A stretch of DNA of 41,209 nucleotides from positions 1-41,209 of the forward strand of contig JBDTSV010000177.1 of NCBI GenBank assembly GCA_039930985.1, read 5' to 3'. The position numbers and the translations under genes were made by a program. Each line of letters opens with the position of its first letter. Position 1 is the first letter of the stretch. The notes beneath the pieces are model-generated. The model saw nothing but the letters and a program-made list of their open reading frames with translations, ran no database searches and was not told where the DNA came from. Positions 26,017 to 34,485 of this stretch are shown piece after piece. Origin of the DNA: CADEED01 sp039930985. GTDB taxonomy: Bacteria; Pseudomonadota; Gammaproteobacteria; Steroidobacterales; Steroidobacteraceae.

Positions 26017-27135
26017 TCAGGCCTTGGAGTGGAACTGTTCGATCACGTCGCAAATGTAGGTGACATCGTCGTCGGCGAGCGAAGTATTCATGGGCAGCAT
26101 GATGAAGCGCGAAGTCATGAGCGTCGTCTTCGGCAAGGTCGCGTCCAGTCCGAGTTTCTTGAACTGGTGAACGGCCCGGCCGCCCCATTGCAGCAGGGTG
26201 CGTACGCCGTACTGCTCTAGATAGGCGCGCAGCTCGTCTCGGCGCAGCGATTGCATCTCGTAGTTCTGATACACATCGAAATGATTCGGATCGGCATCGG
26301 GCGCCGGCGGCAGGATCAGATCCTTGATGTTCTTGAGGCGGTTGTCGTACGCGCGGGCGATCTCGCGTCGACGAGCGACCGCCGCGTCGAAGCTCTTGAG
26401 CTTGAAGTTGAGAACCGCCGCCTGCAGGTTGTCGAGGCGGCAGTTCGTGCCCCAGTCGACAACTTCGCCGTCCTTGTTGCGGCCATGATCGCGCCACAGC
26501 TCGACCTGTTCGGCAACCTTGTCGTCGTTGGTGACCAGCGCGCCACCATCGCCGAAGCAACCGAGCGACTTTGCCGGGTAAAAGCTGAAGGTTCCTGCCA
26601 GCCCGAAAGTGCCCGCAAAGCGGTTCTCGAATTTGGAGCCCAGACCCTGGGCCGCGTCCTCGATGATTGCGAGACCGTGCCGGGTCGCCACCGCCTGGAT
26701 GGCGGCCATGTCGCAGGTGCGGCCGTTGAGGTGCACCGGCAGAATCGCCTTGGTACGGATGGTGACCGCAGCTTCGGCGGCCGCCGGATCGAGGAGATGG
26801 TCGTCGCCACATTCCACCAGGACTGGTGTCGCGCCCAGTGACTTGATCGGGAATACCGAGGCGATGAAGGTGTGGGATGGGACGATGACTTCATCGCCGG
26901 GACCGATGCCCGCGGCGCGCAGCGCGAGCACGATGGCGTTGGTGCCGTCGGCCATTCCAAACGCATGTTTGACGCCGAGATACGCGGCGAGCGCGCTCTC
27001 GAACTCCTTGAGATCCCGCTGCAGGATGTATGCGCCGCGGCTCAGCACGTCACGCATGATCGCCAGCAGCTCGTGCTCCTGCGCGGCGAATAGCGCCTGA
27101 TAGTTGAAAAATGGGATTTGTCTGCGGATCAACAT
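26017..27135 (-). CDS. DegT/DnrJ/EryC1/StrS family PLP aminotransferase
   Basis: This 372-residue protein has the sugar-aminotransferase pattern: FGMADGTNAIVLALRAAGI, GDEVIVPSHTF, IIEDAAQGLGSKF and SFYPAKSLGCFGDGGALV with the PLP lysine (about residue 188), then NCRLDNLQAA. These enzymes aminate keto groups of nucleotide sugars. The ATG at 27135 (MLIRRQIPFFNY) is where homology begins; the open frame runs further upstream but only antisense to the methyltransferase. It is followed by the transketolase subunits. PseC is one possible role, but its distance from pseG/pseI and its grouping with transketolase suggest a different sugar. Confidence 0.87.
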   Translation of the reverse strand: MLIRRQIPFFNYQALFAAQEHELLAIMRDVLSRGAYILQRDLKEFESALAAYLGVKHAFGMADGTNAIVLALRAAGIGPGDEVIVPSHTFIASVFPIKSLGATPVLVECGDDHLLDPAAAEAAVTIRTKAILPVHLNGRTCDMAAIQAVATRHGLAIIEDAAQGLGSKFENRFAGTFGLAGTFSFYPAKSLGCFGDGGALVTNDDKVAEQVELWRDHGRNKDGEVVDWGTNCRLDNLQAAVLNFKLKSFDAAVARRREIARAYDNRLKNIKDLILPPAPDADPNHFDVYQNYEMQSLRRDELRAYLEQYGVRTLLQWGGRAVHQFKKLGLDATLPKTTLMTSRFIMLPMNTSLADDDVTYICDVIEQFHSKA

Positions 27136-27175
27136 GGCAAATGGCCTCGTGAAAAAACTGGTAGATGCCGGTGGG

Positions 27176-27952
27176 TCACGCCGGCAGCGTGGCACTGCAA
27201 TACAACACCTTGTGAGCCCGGTCGGGCGCATCCGCAGGCAATGGTCTGGGTGCATCGATCGGAGCATCCGGCGTCGGTAGTTCTGCCGGCATCGAGACGA
27301 GCCGACCGAACACGAATCGCTTGAGGAAACGCTTGCCCTTGAGCGACTTCGGCATGAGTCCGAGAGAAACCGCGAAGCGCTTGACTGGCCGCAGGATTTT
27401 CTGCCGCCACGACACTTCGCCGGCGGCCATGTAGCCGAACACCTGCGCGTCAAAGCCGGCGGCGCGCAGCAGGCCCACGAGCTCGACGGCTCCGTAGTAC
27501 TGGGTGCTCAGCGGACTCGGATTGAAGTCCCACAGATCCTTGTTAGCGGTCGCGATGAGCACGCGACCGCCCGGCCGAAGCACCCTTCGGCATTCGCGTG
27601 CGAAGCGGGTTGCGTCGGGAATGTAATAGATGGCTTCGAACAGAATGATGACGTCCTTCGAGGCATCGGCGTAGGGCAGCGATTGGGCATCGAGCTGGGT
27701 GAGCCGAATACGCGTTCCATAGTGCGCCCGTGCGATGTCGAGGATTGGCTGCGAGTAGTCACCGGCCTCGACTGACCGGCTCACGCGGCTCAGCAGACCG
27801 AGACCCTGCCCGGAGCCGCAGGCGATCTCGACGACATCCTTTCCGGCGCAATAGCCGGAAGCCCAGCCGTAGCGGTGAACCATGCGCGTAAGTTGCTCAA
27901 CGGTGATTTCAGATCCGGCCAGCTCCGTGATTTCTGAAAATTCTGTCGCCAT
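27176..27952 (-). CDS. Class I SAM-dependent methyltransferase
   Basis: This 258-residue protein has motif I VVEIACGSGQGLGLL near 42, AGDYSQP, LTQLDAQSLPYAD and LFEAIYYIPDA, then RVLRPGGRVLIAT. The C-terminal 90 residues are rich in Lys and Arg (KSLKGKRFLKRF). The ATG at 27952 is chosen because AAGGA precedes it by 3 bases and homology starts just after; upstream in-frame codons are probably untranslated. It is the first gene of the - strand group, divergent from the WbpM-like gene. It probably methylates the sugar made by the aminotransferase/transketolase branch (inference). Confidence 0.82.
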   Translation of the reverse strand: MATEFSEITELAGSEITVEQLTRMVHRYGWASGYCAGKDVVEIACGSGQGLGLLSRVSRSVEAGDYSQPILDIARAHYGTRIRLTQLDAQSLPYADASKDVIILFEAIYYIPDATRFARECRRVLRPGGRVLIATANKDLWDFNPSPLSTQYYGAVELVGLLRAAGFDAQVFGYMAAGEVSWRQKILRPVKRFAVSLGLMPKSLKGKRFLKRFVFGRLVSMPAELPTPDAPIDAPRPLPADAPDRAHKVLYCSATLPA

Positions 27953-27955
27953 GAT

Positions 27956-27960
27956 TCCTT
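27956..27960 (-). promoter_or_regulatory. Strong ribosome binding site fixing the methyltransferase start
   Basis: Read on the - strand the sequence is AAGGA, followed by ATC and the ATG at 27952. The good match rules against the open upstream extension to 28072. Confidence 0.6.
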
Positions 27961-28066
27961 GAGCCGTCAACGCTGCCCCCACACCCGACAAAAACTGGGC
28001 GGTAGGGTAGCCGGTCGGCCGGCCATCACAAAGCCCCCGGGCGGTGTCTGATCTCGGAGGCGGCAT

Positions 28067-28085
28067 TGACACCTCGTCAGTGTCA
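28067..28085. promoter_or_regulatory. Inverted repeat, possible operator
   Basis: TGACAC and GTGTCA form perfect 6-base arms around 7 bases. The left arm overlaps TTGACA (28066-28071), a consensus-like -35 box, although no good -10 follows at 17 bases (CTTTGT). A dimeric repressor or activator could bind here. Confidence 0.4.
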
Positions 28086-28471
28086 CAGCTTTGTGCCGAC
28101 GGCCCGAAAATCTTGGTGTCCGATCTTCACCGGGCACCCGCGGGAATCAGTCCAGATTCACGTCGTCTCGGTGGTTTGAAGGTACTTGCCTACACCCTGT
28201 GCCGGCGGCAGCTGCGCATTGGGGGACGAGCACCCGTCGGCCGAGCCACCGGATCGGCAGGCGCACGATGCATCGACATTGCAAGCGGGTGATGAAAGGC
28301 CGGCGTCGCGGACGCGCGACAAAAGTCTCAGGGCTGATTCCGACCGCGGCAGATACAAAATTCATACACTTGCGTGAGAGAAAAGCTCGCCTCGTGACAG
28401 ATATACTTCAACTGTCGCGTGCACGGAAGTCACGCGAACGGCCCGCCGACAGATGGAACGAACGAAGAGAA

Positions 28472-30481
28472 ATGCGCCGAAAACAAAGAAGATATCGTCC
28501 AAGTCCGCTGGGGCGTAGTGCCGCCCGCATGATGAGGTCGGCAAAGAGCCTCGGCCGCCGCTCCAAACAGTTGATCATGCTCGCGGTGGACGCCATCGCG
28601 ATCCCCGGCGCGCTGTGGACCGCTATTGCGCTGCGCACCGGAAACGCCGATCCGCGCATCGCCGACGGCTCCGCCCTCTATGCCGTCGCGCTGTTGTCGA
28701 CGATTCCGGTCTTCATCCGGCTCGGACTCTATCGCGCCGTGATTCGCTTTCTCGGCATCGATGTCGCGAGGACCATCGCTGTCAGCGTCACTTTCTCGGC
28801 GGTCATGCTGGCGAGCGCCAATGTGTTGCTGATGACGGACCCGCTGCCGACGGCCGTGTTCGTGATCTACCTGGTGGTGGCCTCGTTGTACGTGGGAGCC
28901 ACCCGGTTCGGGGCGCGAGAACTCCTGCGCCTGCGGGTCTCCGACGTGACCCGAGTGATCATCTATGGAGCCGGTGCCGCGGGTGCCCAGCTGTGCTCGG
29001 CGCTGCGCACGCGTGGGCAGTTTCGAGTGGTCGCCATGGTGGATGACAACATGACGGCGCGCGGTGTTCAGGTGTTCGGAATCAAAGTACATGCTCCGGA
29101 CCGCATCCTGGAGATCCGCCGTCGCAAGGACGTGAACCTGGTATTGCTCGCCATGCCGAGCGCCTCGCGCCGCAGGCGAGGCGAGATCATCGATCGGCTG
29201 AGCACTTTGGGCTTCAAGGTCCAGACCGTGCCAGAGATAGCTGAAATCGTTTCCGGTCGTTCGCGACTCGAGGAAATCCGCGGCATCGACGTGCATGACT
29301 TGTTGGGTCGCGATCCGGTGCCGCCGAACGATGCGATGTTGAGCGCCTGCGTTCGCGGCAAGTCGATCCTCGTGACCGGCGCTGGAGGCTCGATCGGTTC
29401 CGAACTGTGCCGCCAGATGATCGCCCTGGTGCCGCGGCGGCTCGTGCTGCTGGAGGTTTCCGAGCTCGCGCTGTACGAAATCGAACGTGAGTTGCGGGCA
29501 GTCATCGCCGGCGGTGCCTACCCGATCGAGCTGATCGCGCTGCTCGGCAACGCGCACCACAAGCATCGGGTGCGCGAGATCATGTCGACCTTCGGCGTTC
29601 AAACGGTGTATCACGCCGCCGCCTACAAGCACGTGCCGATTGTCGAGCACAACATAATCGAGGGCGTACAAAACAACGTGTTCGCTACCTGGGCCACGGC
29701 CGAGGCTGCGATGGAATGCCGCGTGGAAACCTTCGTGCTCATTTCCACTGACAAGGCTGTCAATCCGACCAACGTGATGGGTTGCACCAAGCGCATCGCT
29801 GAAATGGTGCTGCAGGGTCTGCACCAACGCGGTGCCGGCACGCGCTTCTGCATGGTCCGATTCGGCAATGTGCTCGAGTCTTCCGGCTCAGTGGTGCCGT
29901 TGTTCCGCGAACAGATCCGCGAGGGCGGACCCGTAACCGTCACGCATCCCGATGTCATTCGGTATTTCATGACGATTCCCGAGGCGGCGCAGCTGGTTAT
30001 CCAGGCCGGGGCGATGGCCTCGGGTGGCGACGTATTCGTGCTCGACATGGGCAGCCCGGTGCGCATAGCCGACCTTGCCAAGCGCATGGTGCAGCTCGCC
30101 GGGTATTCGATACGTGACGACAAGAATCCCGATGGCGACATTGAAATCCGTTTCACCGGGCTTCGGCCGGCGGAGAAGCTGTTCGAAGAATTGCTGATCG
30201 GGAAAAACGTCACCGGAACCGAGCACCCGCGCATCCTGCGGGCGATGGAGCAGAGCCTGTCTTGGGAGCAGATTCGCCACGTCCTTGACGAACTCGCCCA
30301 GTGCTCATTGCGGTTCGACTGTGAAAGGGCGCGCGATATCCTGATGCGTGCCGTGCCGGAGTATCGCCCCGCGGACAAGGTGCAGGATCACGTGTGGCTG
30401 CACAACGGAGCGCGAATCAGCGGTGCCGTGCTGTCCGACGACGAAAAGGTGCGCGAGTTCAGGCCCCGCCCGCCAGCATGA
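28472..30481 (+). CDS. WbpM/CapD-like membrane nucleotide-sugar 4,6-dehydratase
   Basis: It removes water from a UDP-N-acetylhexosamine to give a 4-keto-6-deoxy sugar, the entry to 6-deoxy amino sugars, at the inner membrane. With the start at 28472 it has 669 residues, close to WbpM. Four hydrophobic segments lie between about residues 35 and 155. A first Rossmann domain (VIIYGAGAAGAQL) precedes the catalytic SDR domain with VTGAGGSIGSELC. LISTDKAVNPTNVMGCTKR carries the Met-x3-Lys pair that replaces Tyr-x3-Lys in this family. The start is uncertain: ATG 28472 has a weak GAAGAG upstream, and ATG 28529 or 28532 would also fit (MMRSAKSLGRR). Confidence 0.88.
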   Translation: MRRKQRRYRPSPLGRSAARMMRSAKSLGRRSKQLIMLAVDAIAIPGALWTAIALRTGNADPRIADGSALYAVALLSTIPVFIRLGLYRAVIRFLGIDVARTIAVSVTFSAVMLASANVLLMTDPLPTAVFVIYLVVASLYVGATRFGARELLRLRVSDVTRVIIYGAGAAGAQLCSALRTRGQFRVVAMVDDNMTARGVQVFGIKVHAPDRILEIRRRKDVNLVLLAMPSASRRRRGEIIDRLSTLGFKVQTVPEIAEIVSGRSRLEEIRGIDVHDLLGRDPVPPNDAMLSACVRGKSILVTGAGGSIGSELCRQMIALVPRRLVLLEVSELALYEIERELRAVIAGGAYPIELIALLGNAHHKHRVREIMSTFGVQTVYHAAAYKHVPIVEHNIIEGVQNNVFATWATAEAAMECRVETFVLISTDKAVNPTNVMGCTKRIAEMVLQGLHQRGAGTRFCMVRFGNVLESSGSVVPLFREQIREGGPVTVTHPDVIRYFMTIPEAAQLVIQAGAMASGGDVFVLDMGSPVRIADLAKRMVQLAGYSIRDDKNPDGDIEIRFTGLRPAEKLFEELLIGKNVTGTEHPRILRAMEQSLSWEQIRHVLDELAQCSLRFDCERARDILMRAVPEYRPADKVQDHVWLHNGARISGAVLSDDEKVREFRPRPPA

Positions 30482-30541
30482 CCGGTTGCTCATTCCCGGC
30501 ATTCCTACGGCGTATGAGCATCTGACGAACGACGAATTCGT

Positions 30542-30547
30542 TAGAAT
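30542..30547 (+). promoter_or_regulatory. Possible -10 element upstream of ugd
   Basis: TAGAAT lies 40 bases before the ugd start in the 105-base gap after the dehydratase gene. No convincing -35 box is seen at the right distance, so this is a weak call. The gap suggests ugd can be transcribed separately. Confidence 0.3.
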
Positions 30548-30586
30548 CCCGCCCCTTGCGCCCACTCCGGGCGGTTCAGGGAACAC

Positions 30587-31924
30587 ATGCGAGTCACCAT
30601 ATTCGGGTCCGGCTACGTAGGCCTCGTCACCGGTGCATGCCTTGCCGATGCCGGCAATGACGTGCTTTGCGTTGACGTAGACACCAAGAAGATCGAAGGC
30701 CTCAAGCGGGGCGAAATTCCGATCCACGAGCCGGGTCTCGATGCTCTGATCAAGACCAATGCCGACGCCGAACGGATGCGGTTCACCACTTCGGCCGCCG
30801 ATGGCGTGGCGCACGGGCAGTTGCAAATCATCGCCGTGGGCACGCCGCCCGACGAGGACGGCTCGGCCGACCTGAAATACGTGTTGGCTGTGGCGCGCTC
30901 TATTGGCGAGCACATGAGCGAATACAAGGTGGTGGTCACCAAGTCCACTGTGCCGGTCGGCACCAGCGACAAGGTTGCCGCCGCGGTCGCCGAGTCGCTC
31001 ACCAAGCGCAAAGCGGAACTCGAATTCGACGTAGTGTCGAATCCGGAATTCCTCAAGGAAGGCGCGGCCATCGAGGACTTCATGCGTCCGGATCGCGTGG
31101 TCATCGGTGCCGACAACCCGCGTGTCACCGAGCTGCTGCGTGCGCTGTACGAACCGTTCACGCGCAGCCGTGAAAAAATCGTCGTCATGGACCTGAAGTC
31201 CGCCGAGCTAACTAAGTACGCCGCCAACGCGATGCTCGCGACCAAGATCAGCTTCATGAACGAGCTGGCGAACCTCGCGGAGCGGTTCGGCGCGGACATC
31301 GAGAAGGTGCGTGTCGGCATCGGTTCGGATCCGCGCATCGGCTATCACTTCATCTATCCGGGCCTTGGTTATGGCGGCTCGTGTTTCCCCAAGGACGTGC
31401 AGGCGCTGGCTCGTTCGGCGCGCGGCGTGGGCTATGAGCCGCGACTGCTCGATTCAGTCGAAGCCGTCAACAAATCGCAGAAACAGGTGCTGTTCGGCAA
31501 GATTTCGAAGCACTACGGAAAGAGTCTCGCCGGCAAGACGTTCGCGGTCTGGGGCCTCGCGTTCAAGCCTGGCACCGACGACATGCGCGAGGCACCGAGC
31601 CGCGTATTGCTGGAAGCGTTGTGGGAGGCGGGCGCCAAGGTGCGCGCCTTCGATCCGGCCGCGGCGAAAGAAGCGAAGCGCATCTGGGGCGATCGGCCCG
31701 ACCTCCTGCTGACCGCACGAGCGCGTGAGGCGCTCGACGGTGCCGACGCGCTCGTCATCGTCACCGAGTGGAAGGAATTCCGCAGTCCGGACTTCGATCA
31801 CCTGAAAAAGACGCTCAAGGCGCCGGTGATTTTCGACGGCCGTAATCTTTACGACCCTGCACTCATGAAAAAGCAGGGCTTCACGTACTACGCCATCGGT
31901 CGCGGGGAGTCGCACCCCGCCTGA
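30587..31924 (+). CDS. ugd: UDP-glucose 6-dehydrogenase
   Basis: It oxidises UDP-glucose to UDP-glucuronic acid with two NAD+. The 445 residues match the family. The N-terminal NAD site is VTIFGSGYVGLVTGACLA, followed by TKSTVPVGTSDK, NPEFLKEGAAIEDF and YGGSCFPKD with the catalytic Cys near residue 263. The UDP-binding C-terminal domain starts at about 315 (VWGLAFKPGTDDMREAPS). AGGGA 6 bases before the ATG is a good ribosome binding site. It supplies a uronic acid precursor, the kind of carboxylate the AsnB-type proteins could amidate. Confidence 0.95.
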   Translation: MRVTIFGSGYVGLVTGACLADAGNDVLCVDVDTKKIEGLKRGEIPIHEPGLDALIKTNADAERMRFTTSAADGVAHGQLQIIAVGTPPDEDGSADLKYVLAVARSIGEHMSEYKVVVTKSTVPVGTSDKVAAAVAESLTKRKAELEFDVVSNPEFLKEGAAIEDFMRPDRVVIGADNPRVTELLRALYEPFTRSREKIVVMDLKSAELTKYAANAMLATKISFMNELANLAERFGADIEKVRVGIGSDPRIGYHFIYPGLGYGGSCFPKDVQALARSARGVGYEPRLLDSVEAVNKSQKQVLFGKISKHYGKSLAGKTFAVWGLAFKPGTDDMREAPSRVLLEALWEAGAKVRAFDPAAAKEAKRIWGDRPDLLLTARAREALDGADALVIVTEWKEFRSPDFDHLKKTLKAPVIFDGRNLYDPALMKKQGFTYYAIGRGESHPA

Positions 31925-31949
31925 GGGCCGCTGCGGTACGATTCGTGCC

Positions 31950-33050
31950 ATGAAGCTGGTACCTGTAATTCTCTCCGGCGGCGCGGGAACTCGCCTCTGG
32001 CCGCTGTCGCGCGAGATGCTGCCCAAGCAGCTGCTGGCGCTGACCGGCGAACGCACGATGATCCAGGACACCGCGGCGCGGCTGGCCGGTTTTCCGGACG
32101 CCACGCCGCCGATTGTCGTCTGCAACGAGGCGCATCGTTTTCTGGTGGCGGAGCAACTGCGCGAAATGGGGTTGCCGCCCGCGGCCATCTTGTTAGAGCC
32201 GGTGGGCCGCAATACGGCGCCCGCCATTGCGCTGGCCGCCGAGGCGGCGCGCCAGCTGGCGGGAGACGACGCGCTCATCCTGGTCCTCCCCGCGGATCAC
32301 GTGCTGCGTGATCTCGGCGCGTTTCAAGCGGCCATCAGGCACGCCGTGCCGGCCGCCGCCAGCGGCAAGCTCGTCGCCTTCGGCATCGTGGCGCGCACTC
32401 CTGAGACCGGTTACGGCTACATTCGCCGCGGCGCGGGCCATGGCGTGGTTGTCCCGATCGCGCAATTCGTCGAAAAACCCGACGCCGCGCGCGCGCGCGA
32501 ATTCATCGCTTCCGGCGAATATTTCTGGAACTCGGGCATGTTCCTGTTTGGCGCCCGCCGTTTTCTCGACGAGCTCAGAGTGCATGCGGCCGACATCGCC
32601 GAAGTGTGCGCGCGCGCCAGCGCCGCCGCCGTGCGCGACAAGGATTTCACGCGCGTCGATGAGGCGGTGTTCGCCAGCTGCCGCAGCGATTCGGTCGACT
32701 ACGCGGTCATGGAAAAAACCAGTGACGCCGTCATGGTGCCGCTCGACGCCGGATGGAATGACGTCGGTTCCTGGGCCGCGCTTCATGAGGTGCTGCCGGC
32801 CGACGAGCGCGGCAACGTCGTGCGCGGCGATGTCCTGCTCGAAGACGCCGATGGATGTTACGTGCACGCCGACAGCCGGCTGGTGGCGGCGCTGGGTCTG
32901 CAGGACATGGTCATCGTGGAAACCGCCGATGCCGTGCTGGTAGCGCCGCGGGGCAAGGTGCAGGACGTCAAGAAACTGGTGGCGCGCATCAAGGCCGCCG
33001 GCCGCCTCGAGCACGTGGCACACGCGCAGCCGGCGAAAGGAAAGAACTGA
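31950..33050 (+). CDS. manC: Mannose-1-phosphate guanylyltransferase
   Basis: It makes GDP-mannose from mannose 1-phosphate and GTP. The 366 residues cover the nucleotidyltransferase domain (SGGAGTRLWPLSREMLPKQ at 9-27, VGRNTAPAIALAA, LPADHVL, FVEKPD) and a left-handed helical tail. The cupin phosphomannose-isomerase domain of the longer bifunctional form (about 470-480 residues) is absent, so isomerisation must be provided elsewhere. The gap to ugd is 25 bases, and the next gene begins one base after its stop; the pair forms a GDP-mannose module. Confidence 0.92.
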   Translation: MKLVPVILSGGAGTRLWPLSREMLPKQLLALTGERTMIQDTAARLAGFPDATPPIVVCNEAHRFLVAEQLREMGLPPAAILLEPVGRNTAPAIALAAEAARQLAGDDALILVLPADHVLRDLGAFQAAIRHAVPAAASGKLVAFGIVARTPETGYGYIRRGAGHGVVVPIAQFVEKPDAARAREFIASGEYFWNSGMFLFGARRFLDELRVHAADIAEVCARASAAAVRDKDFTRVDEAVFASCRSDSVDYAVMEKTSDAVMVPLDAGWNDVGSWAALHEVLPADERGNVVRGDVLLEDADGCYVHADSRLVAALGLQDMVIVETADAVLVAPRGKVQDVKKLVARIKAAGRLEHVAHAQPAKGKN

Positions 33051-33051
33051 A

Positions 33052-34416
33052 GTGGTCAATCTCTCGGCCTTCAAGGCGTACGACGTCCGCGGAAAAATTC
33101 CCGAAGAGATCAACGAAGAACTCGTCTACCAGATAGGCCGGGCGTTCGCTGCCTTCGTCAAGCCGAAAAGAGTCGCGGTGGGCCGTGACATCCGTCTCAC
33201 CAGCGACGTCTTCGCGAAAGAAGTCATCCGTGGACTCACCGATGCCGGTGTCGACGTGCTCGATATCGGGTTGTGCGGCACCGAAGGCGTGTACTTCGCC
33301 ACATTCGCGTGGCAGCTCGACGGCGGCATCATGGTGACCGCCAGCCACAATCCGCCGGACTACAACGGTCTCAAGCTGGTGCGCGAACAGAGCAAGCCCA
33401 TCGGCTCTGACAGCGGGCTCAAGGACATTGCCGCGCTCATCGCACGTGGCAAACTACCGCCGCCGGCGGCGGTCAAGGGCAGGGTCGAAGCGCTCGATAC
33501 CTCGGCCAGGTACATCGAACACCTGCTCGGCTACGTGAATCGTCGGTCGCTGCGCAAGCTCAAGGTCGTGGTCGACGCCGGCAACGGCGGCGCCGGGCTC
33601 GCGATCGACAAGATCGAGCCTCATCTGCCATTCGAATTCATCAAGGTGCGCCACGAGCCGAACGGCAAATTTCCGCAAGGCGTGCCCAACCCCATGCTCG
33701 AGGAAAACCGCGGTCCCACGCTCGAGGCGCTGCGCAAATCCGGCGCCGACGTGGGCATCGCCTGGGACGGCGACTACGACCGCTGTTTTTTCTACGACTC
33801 CAAGGGTTCGTTCATCGAGGGCTACTACATCGTCGGGTTGTTAGCCGAAGCGTTTCTCGCCAGACAACCAGGCGCGCGCATCGTCTACGACCCGCGGCTC
33901 ACCTGGAACACCATCGACACCGTGAAACGGTGCGGGGGTGTGCCGGTCATGAGCAAATCCGGCCATGCTTTCATCAAGCAGAAAATGCGCGAGGTCGACG
34001 GAGCCTATGGCGGTGAGATGAGCGCGCATCATTATTTCCGCGATTTTTCCTACTGCGACAGCGGCATGATCCCGTGGCTGCTGGTGCTCGAGCGCGTGTG
34101 CGAGTCCGGCAAATCGCTCGATGAGCTGGTTGCCGCGCGCATCAAGGCGTTTCCGGCGAGCGGTGAGATCAACCGCAAGCTGCCCGATGCGAAAAAAGTG
34201 CTCATTGAGGCGGAAGCGAAGTATGGCAAAGGCGGCATCGTCGACCACACCGACGGGCTGTCGGTGGAGCACGCCGACTGGCGCTTCAACGTGCGCGCGT
34301 CGAATACGGAACCCCTGGTGCGGCTCAACGTCGAATCGCGTGGCAACGAGGCCTTGATGCACGAGAAGACGGCTGACTTGCTGGCGTTCCTCGATTCCCT
34401 GGGCGCCACCAAATAA
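33052..34416 (+). CDS. manB: Phosphomannomutase/phosphoglucomutase
   Basis: It interconverts hexose 6-phosphate and 1-phosphate. The 454 residues have four alpha-D-phosphohexomutase domains: the phosphoserine loop VTASHNPPDYNG near 97, metal loop WDGDYDRC near 240, sugar-binding GEMSAHHYF near 322 and phosphate-binding RASNTEPLVRL near 420. GEMSAHHYF is the ManB/AlgC-type sugar-specificity loop. The GTG start at 33052 follows AAGGAAAG. It provides mannose 1-phosphate for ManC and probably glucose 1-phosphate for UDP-glucose. Confidence 0.92.
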   Translation: MVNLSAFKAYDVRGKIPEEINEELVYQIGRAFAAFVKPKRVAVGRDIRLTSDVFAKEVIRGLTDAGVDVLDIGLCGTEGVYFATFAWQLDGGIMVTASHNPPDYNGLKLVREQSKPIGSDSGLKDIAALIARGKLPPPAAVKGRVEALDTSARYIEHLLGYVNRRSLRKLKVVVDAGNGGAGLAIDKIEPHLPFEFIKVRHEPNGKFPQGVPNPMLEENRGPTLEALRKSGADVGIAWDGDYDRCFFYDSKGSFIEGYYIVGLLAEAFLARQPGARIVYDPRLTWNTIDTVKRCGGVPVMSKSGHAFIKQKMREVDGAYGGEMSAHHYFRDFSYCDSGMIPWLLVLERVCESGKSLDELVAARIKAFPASGEINRKLPDAKKVLIEAEAKYGKGGIVDHTDGLSVEHADWRFNVRASNTEPLVRLNVESRGNEALMHEKTADLLAFLDSLGATK

Positions 34417-34464
34417 ATGGGGTCAGACCCCATTTGCTAGAAAAAGGGGCCAGACCTCGTCTGG
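34415..34464. repeat. Tandem palindromes, REP-like, possible terminator
   Basis: AAATGGGGTC (34415-34424) and GACCCCATTT (34426-34435) form a perfect inverted repeat around one base, starting in the manB stop codon. A second inverted repeat follows: CCAGAC (34450-34455) and GTCTGG (34459-34464) around CTC. GGGGTCAGACCCC-type palindromes are a recurrent dispersed element in proteobacterial intergenic DNA. The first hairpin could also end manB transcription, but no clean T-run follows. Confidence 0.65.
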
Positions 34465-34485
34465 TTATTGATCAGAGGTAGACCG

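Larger units (their letters stand above)
27953..28471. other. Intergenic control region between divergent glycan operons
   Basis: This 519-base stretch separates the - strand methyltransferase from the + strand dehydratase and must hold promoters for both. Directly visible are the ribosome binding site at 27956-27960, a TTGACA at 28066-28071 embedded in a perfect inverted repeat (28067-28085), and a TATACT at 28402-28407 that could be a -10 element but has no clear -35 partner. The + strand frame stays open from 28091, but the encoded stretch is Arg-rich and unlike the WbpM family, so I treat it as untranslated. No RNA gene or repeat was recognised. Confidence 0.6.

Noticed and set aside
27998..28005. 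GGCGGTAG resembling the ops element used by RfaH
   Set aside because: Only the core matches, the next base is G rather than C/T, and a longer match (806-814) lies inside the pseG coding sequence. More than one copy is expected by chance in a window of this composition.
28091..28471. N-terminal extension of the WbpM-like protein from a TTG at 28091
   Set aside because: The frame is open, but the 127 residues are Arg-rich, unlike WbpM/CapD proteins, and the region is needed for divergent promoters.
28430..29827. Long - strand open frame of 465 codons
   Set aside because: It is antisense to the WbpM-like dehydratase and is His/Gln/Arg-rich without family signatures.
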